From the NCBI GenBank assembly GCA_001599975.1, contig BCIO01000002.1:4190878-4254877 (forward strand): a DNA stretch of 64,000 nucleotides. Reading direction: 5' to 3'. The notes beneath the pieces were generated by a model. The model was not told where the DNA came from. It made no database searches and worked only from the letters and a program-made list of their open reading frames with translations. Every line of letters begins with the position of its first letter. Position 1 is the stretch's first letter. A program made the translations under genes and the position numbers. This DNA is from Cystobasidiopsis lactophilus (Eukaryota > Basidiomycota > Agaricostilbomycetes > Agaricostilbales > Chionosphaeraceae). This document shows, in pieces, positions 47,670-59,896 of the stretch.

Positions 47670-47895
47670 TTTTGTGTGGGAGTAATCCGCGCTCGGGTGT
47701 GCGCTGTCTACGGGGGATTGGTGATGAGTTAATTGAAGCGTACGTCGCTGTGGATGGGAGCGGAAGTGGAAGCGAGGACGGCGGATGCGGATCAAGAGGG
47801 CCGGAGCTCGGGTGACGCTCCTTGGAGGACTCCCGTTCTCTCAGCTCTTGGTCCACTTCCACCACTTTCACTGCTTGTCACTGTCACTGACGATA
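47670..47895. promoter_or_regulatory. Shared divergent promoter of LSM4 and the M28 protease
   Basis: Only 226 bp separate the two start codons, which face away from each other, so regulatory elements and both 5' UTRs must lie here. No specific motif was identified. Confidence 0.6.
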
Positions 47896-50800
47896 ATGCC
47901 ACGCTCCTCAGCGTTGACATTGACCGGGTTGCTGCTCTGGGCCTTGCTCATCTCCCTCCTCACCTCTCGCCTGCACTACGAAACCCCTTCTCCCTCCTCG
48001 ACCTCTCACACTCCAGATGGCTTGCCCACATTCAACGAGGCCTCTGCTAAGTCCCTCATCGAAGACTTGAGCTCTGTGGATGGGTTAGGGGGGTATCGAA
48101 TAGTCGGCACGGCTCCTTTAGCTCGGTCTGAAGAGTACTTACTGGGGAAACTGCAAGAGTTGAAGGTGGCGTTGGAGGAGAGCGAGATGGGTGAGAAAGT
48201 CAAGATGGAAGTGTGGCACCAGAAGGGGGATGGAAGTCATTTGTTCACTATTGCCGTTCGTTCCCTTCCTACCAAACAACTCGAAGTTTGTTGATGAGTG
48301 GGTGTTAGAACAAGCGGATTTGGAAGAAATACTGTAAGCCCCTCTCCCTTCCCTAAGTATGAAAGCGGCTGAGTAAGGGAGACAAAAGATGGCATTTCCA
48401 ACATCATCGCCCGCCTCTCCTCCGCCACCGACCCCGAATCCTTGGATCAAAGCGTGCTCTTCAACGCCCACTTGGACTCCACTTTGCCCTCACCCGGAGC
48501 CTCGGACGACTTGGCAGGCGTGGCAGTGATGGTCGACCTCATCCGGGTTTTAACCCAAGACCCCAATCATACATTTGAGAACTCTGTCGTTTTCCTCTTC
48601 AACGGTTCGTGTTTCTCCCTCCCTCATCCATACCTTTTGGATTGCGAGTGAACAAGAACAGGAGCGGAGGAGAGCTTACAAGACGCCTCGCACCTCTACA
48701 TCACCCAACACGAGACCCGCTCGAGCGTGAAAGCGGTCGTCAACTTGGAAGCGTGCGGGACAGCGGGTAAAGCCATCGTATTCCAAGCCACGTCGGACGC
48801 CATGGTCAGGGCTTACCAGGCCGTCCCGCACCCTTACGGCTCCATCTTGGCCACCGAGATCTTTGGCACTGGGATTATTGTTTCCGATGTGCGTTTTTGC
48901 CACTCCCTTCATACTCGAAACAGAGTTTGGTGGATTGAAAAAAGGAGAGACGCAAACACAGACGGATTTCATTCAATTCCAAGAGCACGGCAACCTAACG
49001 GGGTTGGACATGGCCATCATTGAAAACTCGTTCCTCTACCACACCCGCCAAGACACCTTACAACACCTCCAACCTGGCTCCTTACAGCACATGGCGGACA
49101 ACTCCCTAGCGCTGATCAAATACCTCACTTCCACCCGCGCCCACTTGGCCGGCATCCAAGCGAGCAAGAACACCATCTTCTTCTCTGCGTTTGGGACCAG
49201 GGTGTTTGTGGTTTACTCAGCCCAAACGGCGAGGAGGTGGTATGGGAGTTTGTTGGCTTTGGTTTTGGGATTGAGCTACAGGGCGATCGGGAAAGAGGGT
49301 GCGCGAGTGTTTGCGCTGGGAGTGGCCAGTCATTGGATTGGGCTGGTGGGAGCTTTGGTCGGGGGGAATGTGGTGGCGTTCACACTGGCTACGGGGTTGG
49401 ATAAGTCGTTGACTTGGTATCGCCAGTGCGTTCTTCCCTTCATTCCAAGTTGAATCACTTTTAAAAAGGGTGTGCCTTGCACAGCGAATTCTTTTGTTTG
49501 GTCCTCTTCATCCCCCCTGCCCTCCTCGGCATCCTACTCTCTCAGTTCTTGGTCAAAGTAGCAGTTGGCCCGTCCCACACCCGAACCCTGGAGCGAGCCT
49601 CGTTCCACGGCATCCTGTTCAACTACGCCCTCCTCGCTTTCCTCGTTCAGTCCCTCAACATTGGCTCGGCTTATTTGTTCGGAGTGACGGGCGCTTGGTT
49701 GCTACTTACTTTTGGCGTCAATGAGCTGCTCGTCAATGGAGAGAGGAAGGGGGTGCATGTGCTCAGTTATTTCTTGGGGTTGGTGCGTCTCTTCCTTTAA
49801 CTTTTAGATCTGGGAAGTGGTCTGAGAAGGGAGTGGGAGCACAGGCATTGCCGATTTCGATGGGCGCAGAAGGGTTGTTGACCTTCTTGGACCTGTTCGT
49901 TCCCTTGGGAGGGAGGATGGGCTCAGGTGAGTTCAAGCTTCTACCCTATCACATATGTGATTTTTTGAAGCTTGTGTACACACAGACGCCCCGGCGGATC
50001 ACATCTTAGCAACCATCGTGAGCTTCCTGCTCTTCCTTTCCACCCCACTGTGGACGGCCCTCTGCCACCGCTTCACCCGCTCTTCCTTGCTCAAGACCGC
50101 CCTCTTCCTCTTTTTCGTCTGCTTATCCACCCTCGCCTTCTTCGCCCGGCCCAGCTGGAAGCCTTTCGACCCGCTCCACCCTAAGCGCATCCTCTCTTTG
50201 CACATGGAGAACATCTCCACCACCCCGCCTACTTTCTCCCTGCACATCGCGGGTGTGGACAGGGCGCCGGGCTTTAAGGAGATGGTGGAGCAAACGCTGC
50301 ATGAGATGAGCGTGGACCCCACTGCCCTCCAGGTTAACGTCATGAAGGATGAGATTCCGGTGGGTGGCGGTCTGTTTTACCCTATCAGCTTGGAAACATG
50401 CTGATAACGCCAGATGCGCGCCCCACAGGACTGGGACGTGTAAGTTTTTCTCTTTTGCTCCTCATCGAGTGGAGTGCTCATTTTGGGAGACCACTCGCAC
50501 AGTATTTATCGTATGTTACTCTTTTCAGCGTTTCGTGTGCGATGCTGAAAAAGGGTGTGCCAAGCCATCTCGCAATTCCTGCAGAGCTACAAGGTGCCCC
50601 TCCCACCGAGTGGCGGCTACGACTCGCCCTGGCGGGAGACGTTCGAAGTGACGGCGTCCGACATCCGCCTGAACGCGGTCAAGCACCAGAAGCACCTCAA
50701 GCTCCACATCAAGCACCCCGGTTTGATCTGGACGGTCATCGCCTTCGACGCCGAGATTGTGGCTTGGGACTTGCCGGAGATGCCTTTCCCCGGTCGGCGA

Positions 50801-51199
50801 AGACACCACATCAAGGAGGCCTCTGGCTTTGGTGTCGACGAGTGGTCGTTGGAGCTCACGATCCAGTTAACGCCCGAGGAGTTTGACGCCGTCGCTAGGG
50901 CCAACCAAATCCGCAAGGGCCAGAGGCCGGCCTCGGAACGCGACCCGACTGGTTTCGGGATGCTGCGAGTAGACTACAGCGGTGCGTTCTCTCGTCTCAT
51001 CAAGTTGTCAAATGTGGAAGCTCACGCCGAAGTGCGTCGCACAGGCCTGAACATTGCTGGCATGTTCGCCGCCAACGCACACCTTTACGAAGAGGGGACG
51101 CTCCGCGGCATGGACTTCTTTGCCCAGCTGGACCGCGTGCTCCCCAATTATACGGACTCGACCCTGCTGACCGCTGTAGCTGGCCAGGCGCTCTTGTAA
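47896..51199 (+). CDS. Vacuolar/ER-type membrane protease, peptidase family M28
   Basis: Type II start with one helix (LTLTGLLLWALLISLLTSRL), then the M28 metallopeptidase domain: VLFNAHLDSTLPSPGASDDL (His and bridging Asp), VVFLFNGAEES (catalytic and metal Glu), VVNLEACGTAGKAIVFQA (metal Glu), TDFIQFQEHGNLTGLDMAII (metal Asp) and ENSFLYHTRQDTLQHL (metal His). About seven more membrane helices follow, for example HWIGLVGALVGGNVVAFTLA, FCLVLFIPPALLGILLSQFL, FGVTGAWLLLTFGV and FFVCLSTLAFFARPSW, then a soluble luminal domain. This is the layout of fungal Pff1 and animal ERMP1. The C-terminal part ends LTAVAGQALL. Many short introns. All Zn ligands appear present, so it is predicted active. Confidence 0.88.
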
Positions 51200-51290
51200 A
51201 CCTCACGATCTTGCCCGGGCCTAAATTGAAAGCCTCATGTTCCATATGTCCCCTCCTTTGCCATTGTACACCGTCTGAGCTCCCACTTTC

Positions 51291-51802
51291 TCACATGTCG
51301 GCGTGCTCTTCCCAGCCCCGCCGCCGCCGCTCGACTCTGCCCAACACAATCCCATTCCGCGCCTCGGCCGCTTCGATGACTTCCCCTAACACCCGCAATG
51401 CGAACGCCGCCTCCTGAGCCGGCACGTTTCGTCTTGCCATCCTTCTGTGGCGATCTGCTTCGGTGGCTGCGACCGAACCCGGCCGCGGGTCGAGCGAGTG
51501 CTGCAGCATCGACAAATTCTTGCGCAGGGCCAACGACCCTCGGTTCTCTCGCCACAAGGCAATCGTGTTGTGTACTGCTTCAATCTCTTACGACTGAATG
51601 CTGGAAGCGAAGGCGAGAACCCACTTCGCTCCCTGAACAGCGCCATGCCACTGCTTTCGAGGTCTGCATAAAAATGGCGGAAGAGTGGGCGGTAGAGCCG
51701 CTTCAAGCTCCGCTTCTGTCGGTTGTCCTTGCCTGTTGAGACATGCACTGCTCGTAAAAGCTGTCGATAGAGCGATCTCAGCGCAAAGGCGGCTTCCGAC
51801 AT
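51291..51802 (-). CDS. LYR-motif protein, predicted mitochondrial
   Basis: MSEAAFALRSLYRQLLRAVH carries the LYR tripeptide followed by Leu and basic residues; a second LYR-like segment (SLKRLYRPLFRHFYADL) follows. Exon 1 ends in GMALFRER and splices (about 50-nt intron) to IHNTIALWRENRGSLALRKN, then NVPAQEAAFALRVLGEVIEA, ending GWEEHADM. LYR proteins are small helical mitochondrial matrix factors that bind acyl carrier protein and act in Fe-S delivery or respiratory-complex assembly. Which subfamily this is cannot be told. Start codon at 51,802; an ATG of the kinase frame on the other strand overlaps it at 51,801. Confidence 0.65.
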
Positions 51803-52043
51803 GGTCGGCGCGACTCGAGAGTCGAGTTATGATGGACTCGAATCGGTCGACTCGCTCCGACCTCCAACTCATCTGCTGACCTCGGGGTTGTCGAAGTCAG
51901 GTCTTGACGTCGCCCTGACGCGGCCGATTTCGAGTCGAAGACAGATTCTATGTCGCCCTCGTCCTGTGTCTTGTTGTATCTCTGTTCCAGACTACGAGCT
52001 CGATAATAACACAATTGGGCATTTTTCCATCAGATCCACCATC

Positions 52044-53648
52044 ATGGGTACCCCTCTCCAGCCTACCGACCCATTCTATGTGGCCGTTATCCGCAACGAT
52101 TTGGCCATCCTCCAAACCGAGTGGACCAGCGTAGTAGCGAAGATTGCGAACGTCTTCTCAACAGATGGCAACCAATTCCTCAAAGCAATAAAAGCCCGCG
52201 GTGCGGATATAACTCATTTCACCGAGGCAGCGCAGGAAGAGTGCCAAACACGGCTTCGTGTCCTGAAGAAAGCTGTGGAGACGCATGATAATCCAGGACT
52301 TCTCGATGCTTATCAAGCTGCCACAGCCTCAATCAGAGAGCTCAATACAGCATACGATCGATTGCTTCTGGCCTTTTCGGCTATAAGTCAATTGTCCCAT
52401 CGACCCAGTCAGGGAAACGGCTCTAACGGCAAAGTTTGGTCGAGCAGCCTTGGGGGTACAGCGACTTGGTTGACGCGTCATTCTGAAGTGGCCATCAAGC
52501 TAGTCAGCTTTGATCCAGATCAGCCGCAAGGAATTTCAGACGCTGTGCGGCAGGAGATTGATGCGAATCTTGCACTGTGTCGCCAGACTTCCGATGTGGT
52601 GACGACCTTCTTTTTTTCTTGCTGTTGGTCCAGTGATAACACTGTCTTCATTGGTATCGCCATGGAATATTCGCCAAAGGATCTTTTTACTTTGATTTTC
52701 GAGTGGCACAACACCGCCACCCAGTATGAACATTTCGATAGAGCCATGCATGTGCTTGACCAGGTCGGAAAGGCTTTAGAATATGTACACAGCAAAGGGT
52801 TTCACCAGTAGGTGTTGCAGATTGGCCGACACCGAGCCTGATTAGCATTCCGTAGCGGTGATGTGAAGCCCGCGAATGTATTGGTTTTCCCCCATCCGGT
52901 CGCGAACTCGACATTGTTCCCGTACATGCTGAAGTTGGCAGACTTCGGGTGGACTCGAAAAGAAAATGCCCCTTGGACAAGTGCGTACTACCTTTGATCA
53001 CTTTGATCAAAGCGGCGGGCGAAGACTGATTCGACCTAGTTGCGGGAACTCCTTTCTACTTCGCTCCGGAAAGCTTGAAGCTGGGCAAAACTGTTCCACG
53101 CGAGGTCAAGCCGACGTGGGATTACTTCGGGCTCGCTGTGCTAGCGTATGAGAACCTGACATCCTTCCGATTCCCCTTCTGAATTCAGAATTTCTGGCAG
53201 ATGTGACGTTGTTTTTGGACCTCGACTTGTGATGCAATGCCACCAGAAGGCGCATGAAGGGAATTGGACGGACAGTGCGATCAATCAATCAAGATATGCA
53301 CAAAACTTATGGGTCGCCGTTGAATCTCGCATTGAAGAAGCAAAGAAACTGGCTACGATGGATCATACGCTTGCTACAACGGCCACCTACCTATCAAATC
53401 GGTCCGTGCACAGAGCGGCGTTCGCGAATTGGTTTTTGCAGCATCAGGAAACCTTCGCGTCCGTCTTTTCGACTCTTTTACGAGGCGAAATTCCCAAGAG
53501 CACATTCAAGTTCGACAACCTGGGGTATTCTGCTATTCGCCGGACAGCGTGGAGACTCTTGCCTGGCACTACTCATCGGATGTCATGGCAAGCGTTTCGC
53601 CGTGACGCTCTTAGGGAACTGCCAACGCCTATGGAATATCTACAGTAG
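52044..53648 (+). CDS. Divergent protein kinase with HGD catalytic loop
   Basis: After an all-helical N-terminal region (NDLAILQTEWTSVVAKIANV, LRVLKKAVETHDNPGLLDAY) comes a kinase domain: a degenerate Gly-loop (NGKVWSSSLGGTATW), VAIKLVSFD (ATP-binding Lys), MEYSPKDLFTLIFEW (hinge), and LEYVHSKGFH joined across an intron to HGDVKPANVLVFPHP. Then LKLADFGWTRKE (DFG) and AGTPFYFAPESLKLGKTV (activation loop/APE), YFGLAVLAC and a C-lobe to ELPTPMEYLQ. The usual Arg of HRD is Gly, while Asp, Asn and DFG are kept, so activity is possible without the usual activation-loop phosphate switch. The start at 52,044 follows a region without domain signal; an in-frame ATG at 51,801 is an alternative. Confidence 0.7.
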
Positions 53649-54185
53649 TGCAATCTAGACCCATTGAACGCTGCAATTCCTTCGAGAGTGTGGGTGGCAA
53701 CAAGTCGCCGAAAAGTCACGTTGTCCCGAGAGAAAAATCCAACGAGCACTTCTCTCGCTCTGCCTGCCATGAACGCCCGTCTGAAGCAGCTGGCGTCCTT
53801 GCCGAACGGAACTGCGCAGATCCACATCATTCCTGAGGGCCGACCGCATCGGAGGACGCGTCCATCTCTTGCCCTGCTCGCTGCCTTCTCCTTGCCTTGT
53901 TGTGCCGGCCGTGGAGCTGCTTTCCAAGCAGGCATGCTGCAAGGTTGCCACCGTTGCGCCATCGATCTGCCAGAGACGCTCCAGAGCGCGCCCACAAAAG
54001 GTTGATCGACGCGCCAAGCATGCCTGCTCGCTGATCAAAACATGCAAACACCACCAGGCGAAAAACAGTCAACATGAATGCCCCAACCTCATTTGCCTCC
54101 TCTCTTCCCTTTACCAGCAAAGTACCATACCCACTTCATTCCTTTAAACCCTTTCCACTCCTTTCAACCCACACTCCTTTACACC
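53649..54185. other. Intergenic region upstream of the Rds1-like gene
   Basis: No gene was seen. The C/T-rich tract just before 54,186 (about 54,100-54,180) is typical of the 5' leader of a strongly expressed fungal gene. Confidence 0.45.
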
Positions 54186-55488
54186 ATGAAGATCTCAGCC
54201 TCTTTCATTGCCATCGCCGCCCTCCTCGCGCCTGCCCTCGCTGCGCCCCTCAACAAGCCCTTCCCTCTCAAGGATGGCTTCCCCAACCCCACCCCTAAGC
54301 AGCTCGCCAAGATTGAGCTCGCCGCTGGCGGCAGCCTGCCCAACACCGGCCTGCCCGCTACCCTCACCGACGGCGCCGTCTTGACCCTCCAGCTCATCGC
54401 CGCCAACGAGATCTTCGAGGTCGCCTACTTCAAGACCCTCCTCGACAACATCAACAAGGGCGTCAAGGGCTTCCAGCTCAAGGGCGCCGAAAAGGCCTAC
54501 GCCCAAAAGGCCATTGGCGCCATTCTGGCTGTACGTTTAGTGTTCTTCTAGTTGCACTACTGCTGGTCTCACACGCGTTGCCTCTCACAGCAAGAGGAGG
54601 TCCACGGCATCGGCGCTAACGCCATCTTGGCCAACGCCGGCGCTGACCCCATCCAACCCTGCAAATACCTCTTCCCCGCCAAGGACTTCAGGTCCGCCAT
54701 CGCCCTGGCCAACACCTTTACTGATGTTGTCCTCTCCGTCCTGCCTTTGGCTCAGTCCACCTTCGCCTCTGACGGTGGCGACGAGGCCGGCTTGGTCCAA
54801 TTGCTTGTGAGTGTGCATTCCTCTCAACGCGTCCAGCCTAGTTTTGAATTCTCCGCCATCAGGGCTCCATCATTGGCCAAGAGGGCGAACAAAACGGCTG
54901 GTTCCGAACGGTCCAGGGTGCGTCTTTGCTCTTCCCCTTCGAAACGCGTTCGTGGTTGACAGTGGTGGCAAACCCGGCTTCCAGGCAAGACTCCCTCGGC
55001 TGCTCCTTTCTTGACCGCCACCAACCCCGCTTTCGCTGTATGTGCTTGCTTCATTGCTATCCCTCGGGCGGCCCGCTCACTTTGGCCAATTGCAGTTCTC
55101 CGCGCTCAAGTCGCTCACCGTTCCCGGCTCGTGCCCCAACTTCGAGAACCTCGACTCGAACATCCCCGTCATCCCCTCGCTCACCGTCACCTCCAAGTTG
55201 GCCGCCCGGGACACCCAGGTCACCTTCTCCTTTAAGGGCGAAGCCACCAAGAAGGACTCGATCGTCTTCCTCACCGGCCAGCTCGAGCCCGTCACCGTTC
55301 CCATCACCAAGGTCGTCTGCAACAAGAGGGGCGTCACCACCTTCACCGCTTCCCTGCCTTTCGTCTCCGATGGCTTCTCCAAGGGCTTGACCCTCGCCGT
55401 GCTCGTCAAGGAAGGCGAGGGCGACGTGACCACCCTCGTCGAGGCCGCCGCCGAGGCCAGCGCCTTCGCCATCCTCGAGATCGAGTAA
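54186..55488 (+). CDS. Rds1-like secreted protein with ferritin-like domain
   Basis: Signal peptide MKISASFIAIAALLAPALAA; then a ferritin-like helical domain: LPATLTDGAVLTLQLIAANE, IFEVAYFKTLLDNINKGVKG, QEEVHGIGANAILANAGADP, CKYLFPAKDFRSAIALANTF and EAGLVQLLGSIIGQEGEQNG. The exon that follows gives LKSLTVPGSCPNFENLDSNI, and a beta-rich C-terminal region (VTVPITKVVCNKRGVTTFTA, TLAVLVKEGEGDVTTL) ends FAILEIE. This is the layout of the fungal stress and late sexual development proteins (Rds1 group). About five introns. Codon use is strongly biased to C-ending codons compared with its neighbours, suggesting high expression. Biochemical role is unknown; metal ligands of true ferritins are not obvious. 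Confidence 0.8.
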
Positions 55489-55819
55489 ATGCTTGGCACG
55501 TCACTCAAAAGGGTTTTTGGTCGGGTCTCTTCGCAGGTATCTCTAATCACAAGCTTCACCCTCTATCTCTCCCCATACCAGCAGAAAAGGATGGGGCCGA
55601 GACAGAGGGTTGCTTCCACCTCATGTATTTATTTCGTTTTCGAGCCTTCGGGCTTCGACAAATTGCCAGAGCAGCTGCTCAATGTTCCTCTTGGCACCTC
55701 ATTGCCCGTGATCCTCATCCGTTTTGAGCTTGATTTCTGCCTCTCTACCGTGACGATCCGGTTTCGTCTTTAAGAGGTCAAAGCATGAACGACGGGCAGC
55801 GTGGGCACGGAGGTTGCAT

Positions 55820-57600
55820 CTACTGTCGCTGTGGCTGAGACCGGTTGCCCTTGTTCCTTTGCCCTTGCTCCTGCTGCCCATCCGGCATGATATCAATCCG
55901 AGAAGACCTCTCCAGGATGGCCTGTGGGAAAGCAGTGAGACAATCAGTACAAGAGAAATTGGCTGGGGTGACTGGACGGGCACCCACCTTGGTCTTGTCG
56001 ATGACGGCTTGCGCCGCTGTGGGCGTGTACCGGTTCATGTGTACAACGCCCTGTGCTATTGGTCAACACGCAGCTCACAGCGAACGAAGAGCTGCAAGCT
56101 GGCAAACGCACCTTTTGAAGGTCGATCTTTGCGTCCATGCGCGTGTCCCGGATCAAGTTGACGATCCACTTCTCGCCGTCGCCTTGTGAGAGCCCGATTT
56201 GATCCGATAAAGTTCTGTGTGATACCCGCAAAACAAAATCAGAAACTTGACCTTCAGAAGTCTGTACAGGCACCCACGCAATGTCAATTTGAGAGTGTAT
56301 CCTGCAGTAGACCTCGGCGTAGAGCCACCGGGCCTTCTCTTTCCACTCGTCCTTGTAGTCGGCGAGGAAGAAGTCGTTGGCCACGACGGCCTCGGACGCC
56401 TGAAGGTGCTGGCCGGCGGCCTTGAAGTCAAGGTCGATGAAGAGCGCTTTGAGGAAGCTGGTCAAAGGGTCCGAGTACTGGTAAGTCTCCTGCTTGATGG
56501 CAGTGAGGAGGGCGGTGCCGAGCTGCTCTTTGGAGGTGATGCGGGCGAGCGCGCCGACGTAAGAGTTACCCTTGAAGGCGGCTTTCCGGGAGATGACGAC
56601 GGCGGCGACGAGGTAGCGGAGGAGCCACGGGGCGTTGGACTGTAAGGTGGGCAGGAAGGTCATGAGGAAGGCTTGCTGGTCGCGCCCCTCGCGGGAGACG
56701 CCAGCGGGCAAGAGGGTTTGGGACATCCAGCAGTCGACCAGCTTGTCGCGGCCTTCTGGGTGGTTGAAATAGACAAAGAGAGACCAGTGAAGGAACCAGG
56801 TGCGCTGCTGGAGGCCGACGACGGCGTTGGCGGACGCCGAGGTCGCTGGGAAGTGGTTGTCGATGTGCTTGCGGATGAGCTCGAGTTCGGCGAGGGCGGC
56901 GTCCCACTCGCCCTCCAGGATGTCGGCGGCGAGCTTGCCCCACATGGCTGACGCTTCGAGCTCGGCGTCGGTGGTGAGCACGCGGAAGTGGTAGAGGTAG
57001 TCGGACGCGGAGGGGTAGTGGCCAACAGTGAACTGGTAGCGCCCCAGCTTGTACAGCACGCCAATTTGCTCCAGTGAGAGCTGTGCGACGATGCCAACAA
57101 CACAAAGTTAGCCATCATGTAGCGGGCGACTACAGGCTCCAAGGCCCGAACAAAAGGGCGCCCTACATTATGCTGAGCCTGGAGGAACTGCAAGTTCTGC
57201 TGCTTGTCCTGCTTCAAGCTCTGGAACACTTCTGGGACGGTGATGATGTCCATGACGGTGCTGGCCTTGGCCTCGAGGTCCTTGAGCGTCGACTTGATTT
57301 TTTCCTCTCGCGCCTGGCAGTCTGCGATGCTCGACACTTTTCAGCCCCCGGCGCGCTGCCTGGCTGCTGCTGCAGGAACGCACCCTGCTGTAGCGCTGCG
57401 TTGCCACTGCCCCCGGAGAGCTCCTTGTCGAGGTGCGCGATGTAGGTGACCATGTTGGTGGACTGGAGCAGCTCGAGCTTGGCCCGGACGATGTCATTCG
57501 CCTCGTACAGGCCAGAGTTGGCGCAGTGGTCGAGCAAAGGCAGGCCCAGGTGCCGGTCCAAGTGCGGCAACAGCTTTTGCGTCAAGTCAAACTCGGCCAT
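55820..57600 (-). CDS. Translation initiation factor eIF3 subunit e (INT6)
   Basis: The start MAEFDLTQKLLPHLDRHLGL and the following helices (AKLELLQSTNMVTYIAHLDK) match eIF3e, a PCI-domain subunit of eIF3 that links it to the 40S ribosome. The helical-repeat region reads VLYKLGRYQFTVGHYPSASD, AMWGKLAADILEGEWDAALA, LQQRTWFLHWSLFVYFNHPE and APWLLRYLVAAVVISRKAAF; the PCI module covers DEWKEKARWLYAEVYCRIHS to EKWIVNLIRDTRMDAKIDLQ; the tail holds VHMNRYTPTAAQAVIDKTK and ends RNKGNRSQPQRQ. The start at 57,600 is chosen because it gives the canonical N-terminus, although the frame stays open upstream to 57,774. Five or more introns. Confidence 0.92.
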
Positions 57601-58287
57601 GATTTTTTGGAGCTGGTCGAGCGAGCGTGAGAAGCAGGCCGCTGCCTCCGCCGACGTCTGCTGCCCTTCTGCTCGCTCCTGGTCGCTGTTTTGTGCTTGT
57701 TCTGATGCCTGGAAGCTTTTATGGAGTCTGCCTCCCTCACTACTCAGGGTCATTGCTCGTTCTGCTGCCGCCATGGTGCCCGCGCTGCTTTTCTGGCTTT
57801 CTGGCTTCGCTTGCTCTGCCCTTTTATTGGTCCAAGTGTGGTTGGCTTGGGCGGCTAAGAAAGAGCAGCTGCCATTTCCATTGGCCAGGCCAATTCTCTC
57901 CTTGCCACCTGTTCACTTCTTCTCTTCCTAGCACAAACTCACGACAGTAGCTCTGCGCTTCGGCAGCCTATTCACGGTCCCCTTCGACTAAAGTCAAGCC
58001 TTCCAATTACATTACAACCACTAGTATTGGCGTCCTGGGTACATGAAACACCGTCCTCGGAAGGCGTACAAATCGTTCGAAAGCAGCTCCAAGCCGGCTC
58101 CTTTTGCTCCCCTTCCGCCAGGAGCGAATCTTGATCCTTGCTGTAAGCTTATCTCTTTTTCATAAGACGCTGGGAGCCTGACATAGTCGCTATTCAGCCT
58201 GCTTCTGCTCTGCGTCTTTCTTGCGCTCGTTTGCCACCGCTTGTTACTCTGCCCTTGCCTCTCTGCGCTCACGAGCCACGCTTTCAA
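57601..58287. other. Divergent intergenic region, eIF3e and kinase
   Basis: This holds the 5' regions of eIF3e (leftward) and the kinase gene (rightward). The open stretch to 57,774 in the eIF3e frame is probably not translated. No further gene was found. Confidence 0.4.
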
Positions 58288-59684
58288 ATGTATCATCACC
58301 TCGTCCAGAGCGGTCCCCCACGGCTAACGGCGTCCGAAGCCCAAACCGCCTTAGAGGCCAAAGAGAAGCAATGCCAGGAGTTCGTGAGGAGGGCCAAGGA
58401 AACCTTGCCTTCCGTGTACTTGGAGCAATCCCAAGGCATCGATACCACCCTTATGGCGCTACAAGCAGCCCGAAAAGCAGAAAAGGCTACTGAGCTTGTC
58501 CGCAAACTGGCTCCAGGTGATCTCCGCCACTTCGAGAACTCTGTTGAAGTGCTGGGCCGCCGCATCTTCGGTCGCTTCTCTGAACTTTCGAAGTTCGACA
58601 GCGACACTCGAACGAATCTGAGGGCCATGACCAAAGAGAAGCGACCTGATTTCACTTCACTCAACTCTCGAGTTTGGATTCACAAGCTGGCCTGTTCTCC
58701 GACTTCAAAACCCATCAAAGTCGCTATAAAAGTTGTCGAACGACATGGACTTGGCATAGATAAGATCTGCCAAGAAATCGCCTATCAGCATGCCAAAACC
58801 CTGGAGCAGAAGAAGGAGCAAGATCTCTTCGTCGTGCCCTTGTTATTGACATGTGCCTGGAAGGAAACTATCGATGACGCTTCCAGGTTTTTCGTGGCTT
58901 TGGTCATGCCTGTCGCTACTCCAAGCCTCTACAAACGATTCAACACTGTGCATACTTTCGAAGGAACGCCTGCTCCCAAGCAGGTTTGGACTTGGGCCAA
59001 GGATTTGCACAAGTGTATATCATTCCTGCATGGCAGGGAAGGTCACACAAAGTACATCCATTGCGACATCAAACCTACCAACACTTTATTCCTCGCTGAT
59101 GCCACAGGCGAGGCAAAGATGGTCCTTTGCGACTTGGAACACTGCTGTGCGCCCGGAGTACTAATGAAAGGTAGGCCTCCCAAGTGCTGAGCAGTCGTGC
59201 AGAGCAGAAATCTCACGAGCTCTGTGAGCTTTAGAGTCTCGTGAAATGGGCACTCCACAGTTCATGTCTCCAGAAGGGTTCAACCCGAGCAAAACGATTC
59301 AGTTCTCCTACGACTTGTTCGCTTGGGGTATCACTATGTAAGGCGCTTTCACCCAAATATTGATAGTTCTGAACCAGGCCCAGATGGGCCGGGCTTTTTG
59401 GCACGGGTCCTCTATTGAAGGCGTATACACAGTCGACAGGCTTTCGCCCAAGGGAGCATCAAGGCGATCAACAACGTCAAATGACAGAGCGCGAAGATCG
59501 ACAATGGCAGTACGCAAAACTCCTGTACGATATAGCGATGGCCGAAATTCCTCCGTTAGCCTTTTCAGACAAACACTCAAAGCACTTGGAGCGGTTCTTC
59601 TTCTTCACCCTGCGCAGCGGAGACCCTCTAGGGCCTGAGAAGGATGTCGAGAAGCGTTCCGAAGCCATCAATTGGGTCCTTTAG
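58288..59684 (+). CDS. Divergent protein kinase-like protein with HCD and DLE motifs
   Basis: The N-terminal helical part (LTASEAQTALEAKEKQCQEF, GDLRHFENSVEVLGRRIFGR) precedes a kinase fold: PIKVAIKVVERHGLGIDKIC (Lys), FVALVMPVATPSLYKRF (hinge), DLHKCISFLHGREGHTKYIH, CDIKPTNTLFLADATG (HCD loop with Lys and Asn), KMVLCDLEHCC (DLE where DFG is usual), MGTPQFMSPEGFNPSK (activation segment), YDLFAWGITM and a C-lobe with REDRQWQYAKLLYDIAMAEI and RFFFFTLRSGDPLGPE. Introns near 59,170-59,233 and 59,339-59,379. The metal-binding Asp is kept but the Phe-Gly after it is not, and Arg of HRD is Cys, so activity is uncertain. Related in style to the kinase at 52.0 kb. Confidence 0.65.
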
Positions 59685-59896
59685 AGAGAAGGGCCCAAGC
59701 CCCATGTCTCCGCTGCATTTCTTTTTCTTGTTACCTAGAATCTTTCTTCTGCGTTGCACAACTCTTATCACTGGGGCTTCTGCTGGTTCGGAGCCCACCT
59801 GAAATCGGTCACGCGCTTCAAATGAGCCTTGTTTTGATCTCAAGCGCGCTTGTTGTTCCATCACATCCACCCTCATTTAATTATACCACCCAAAAA

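Noticed and set aside
57601-57774. N-terminal extension of eIF3e from an upstream in-frame ATG
   Set aside because: The Met at 57,600 gives the conserved eIF3e start; the upstream stretch is Gln/Ser/Ala-rich and not part of the family.
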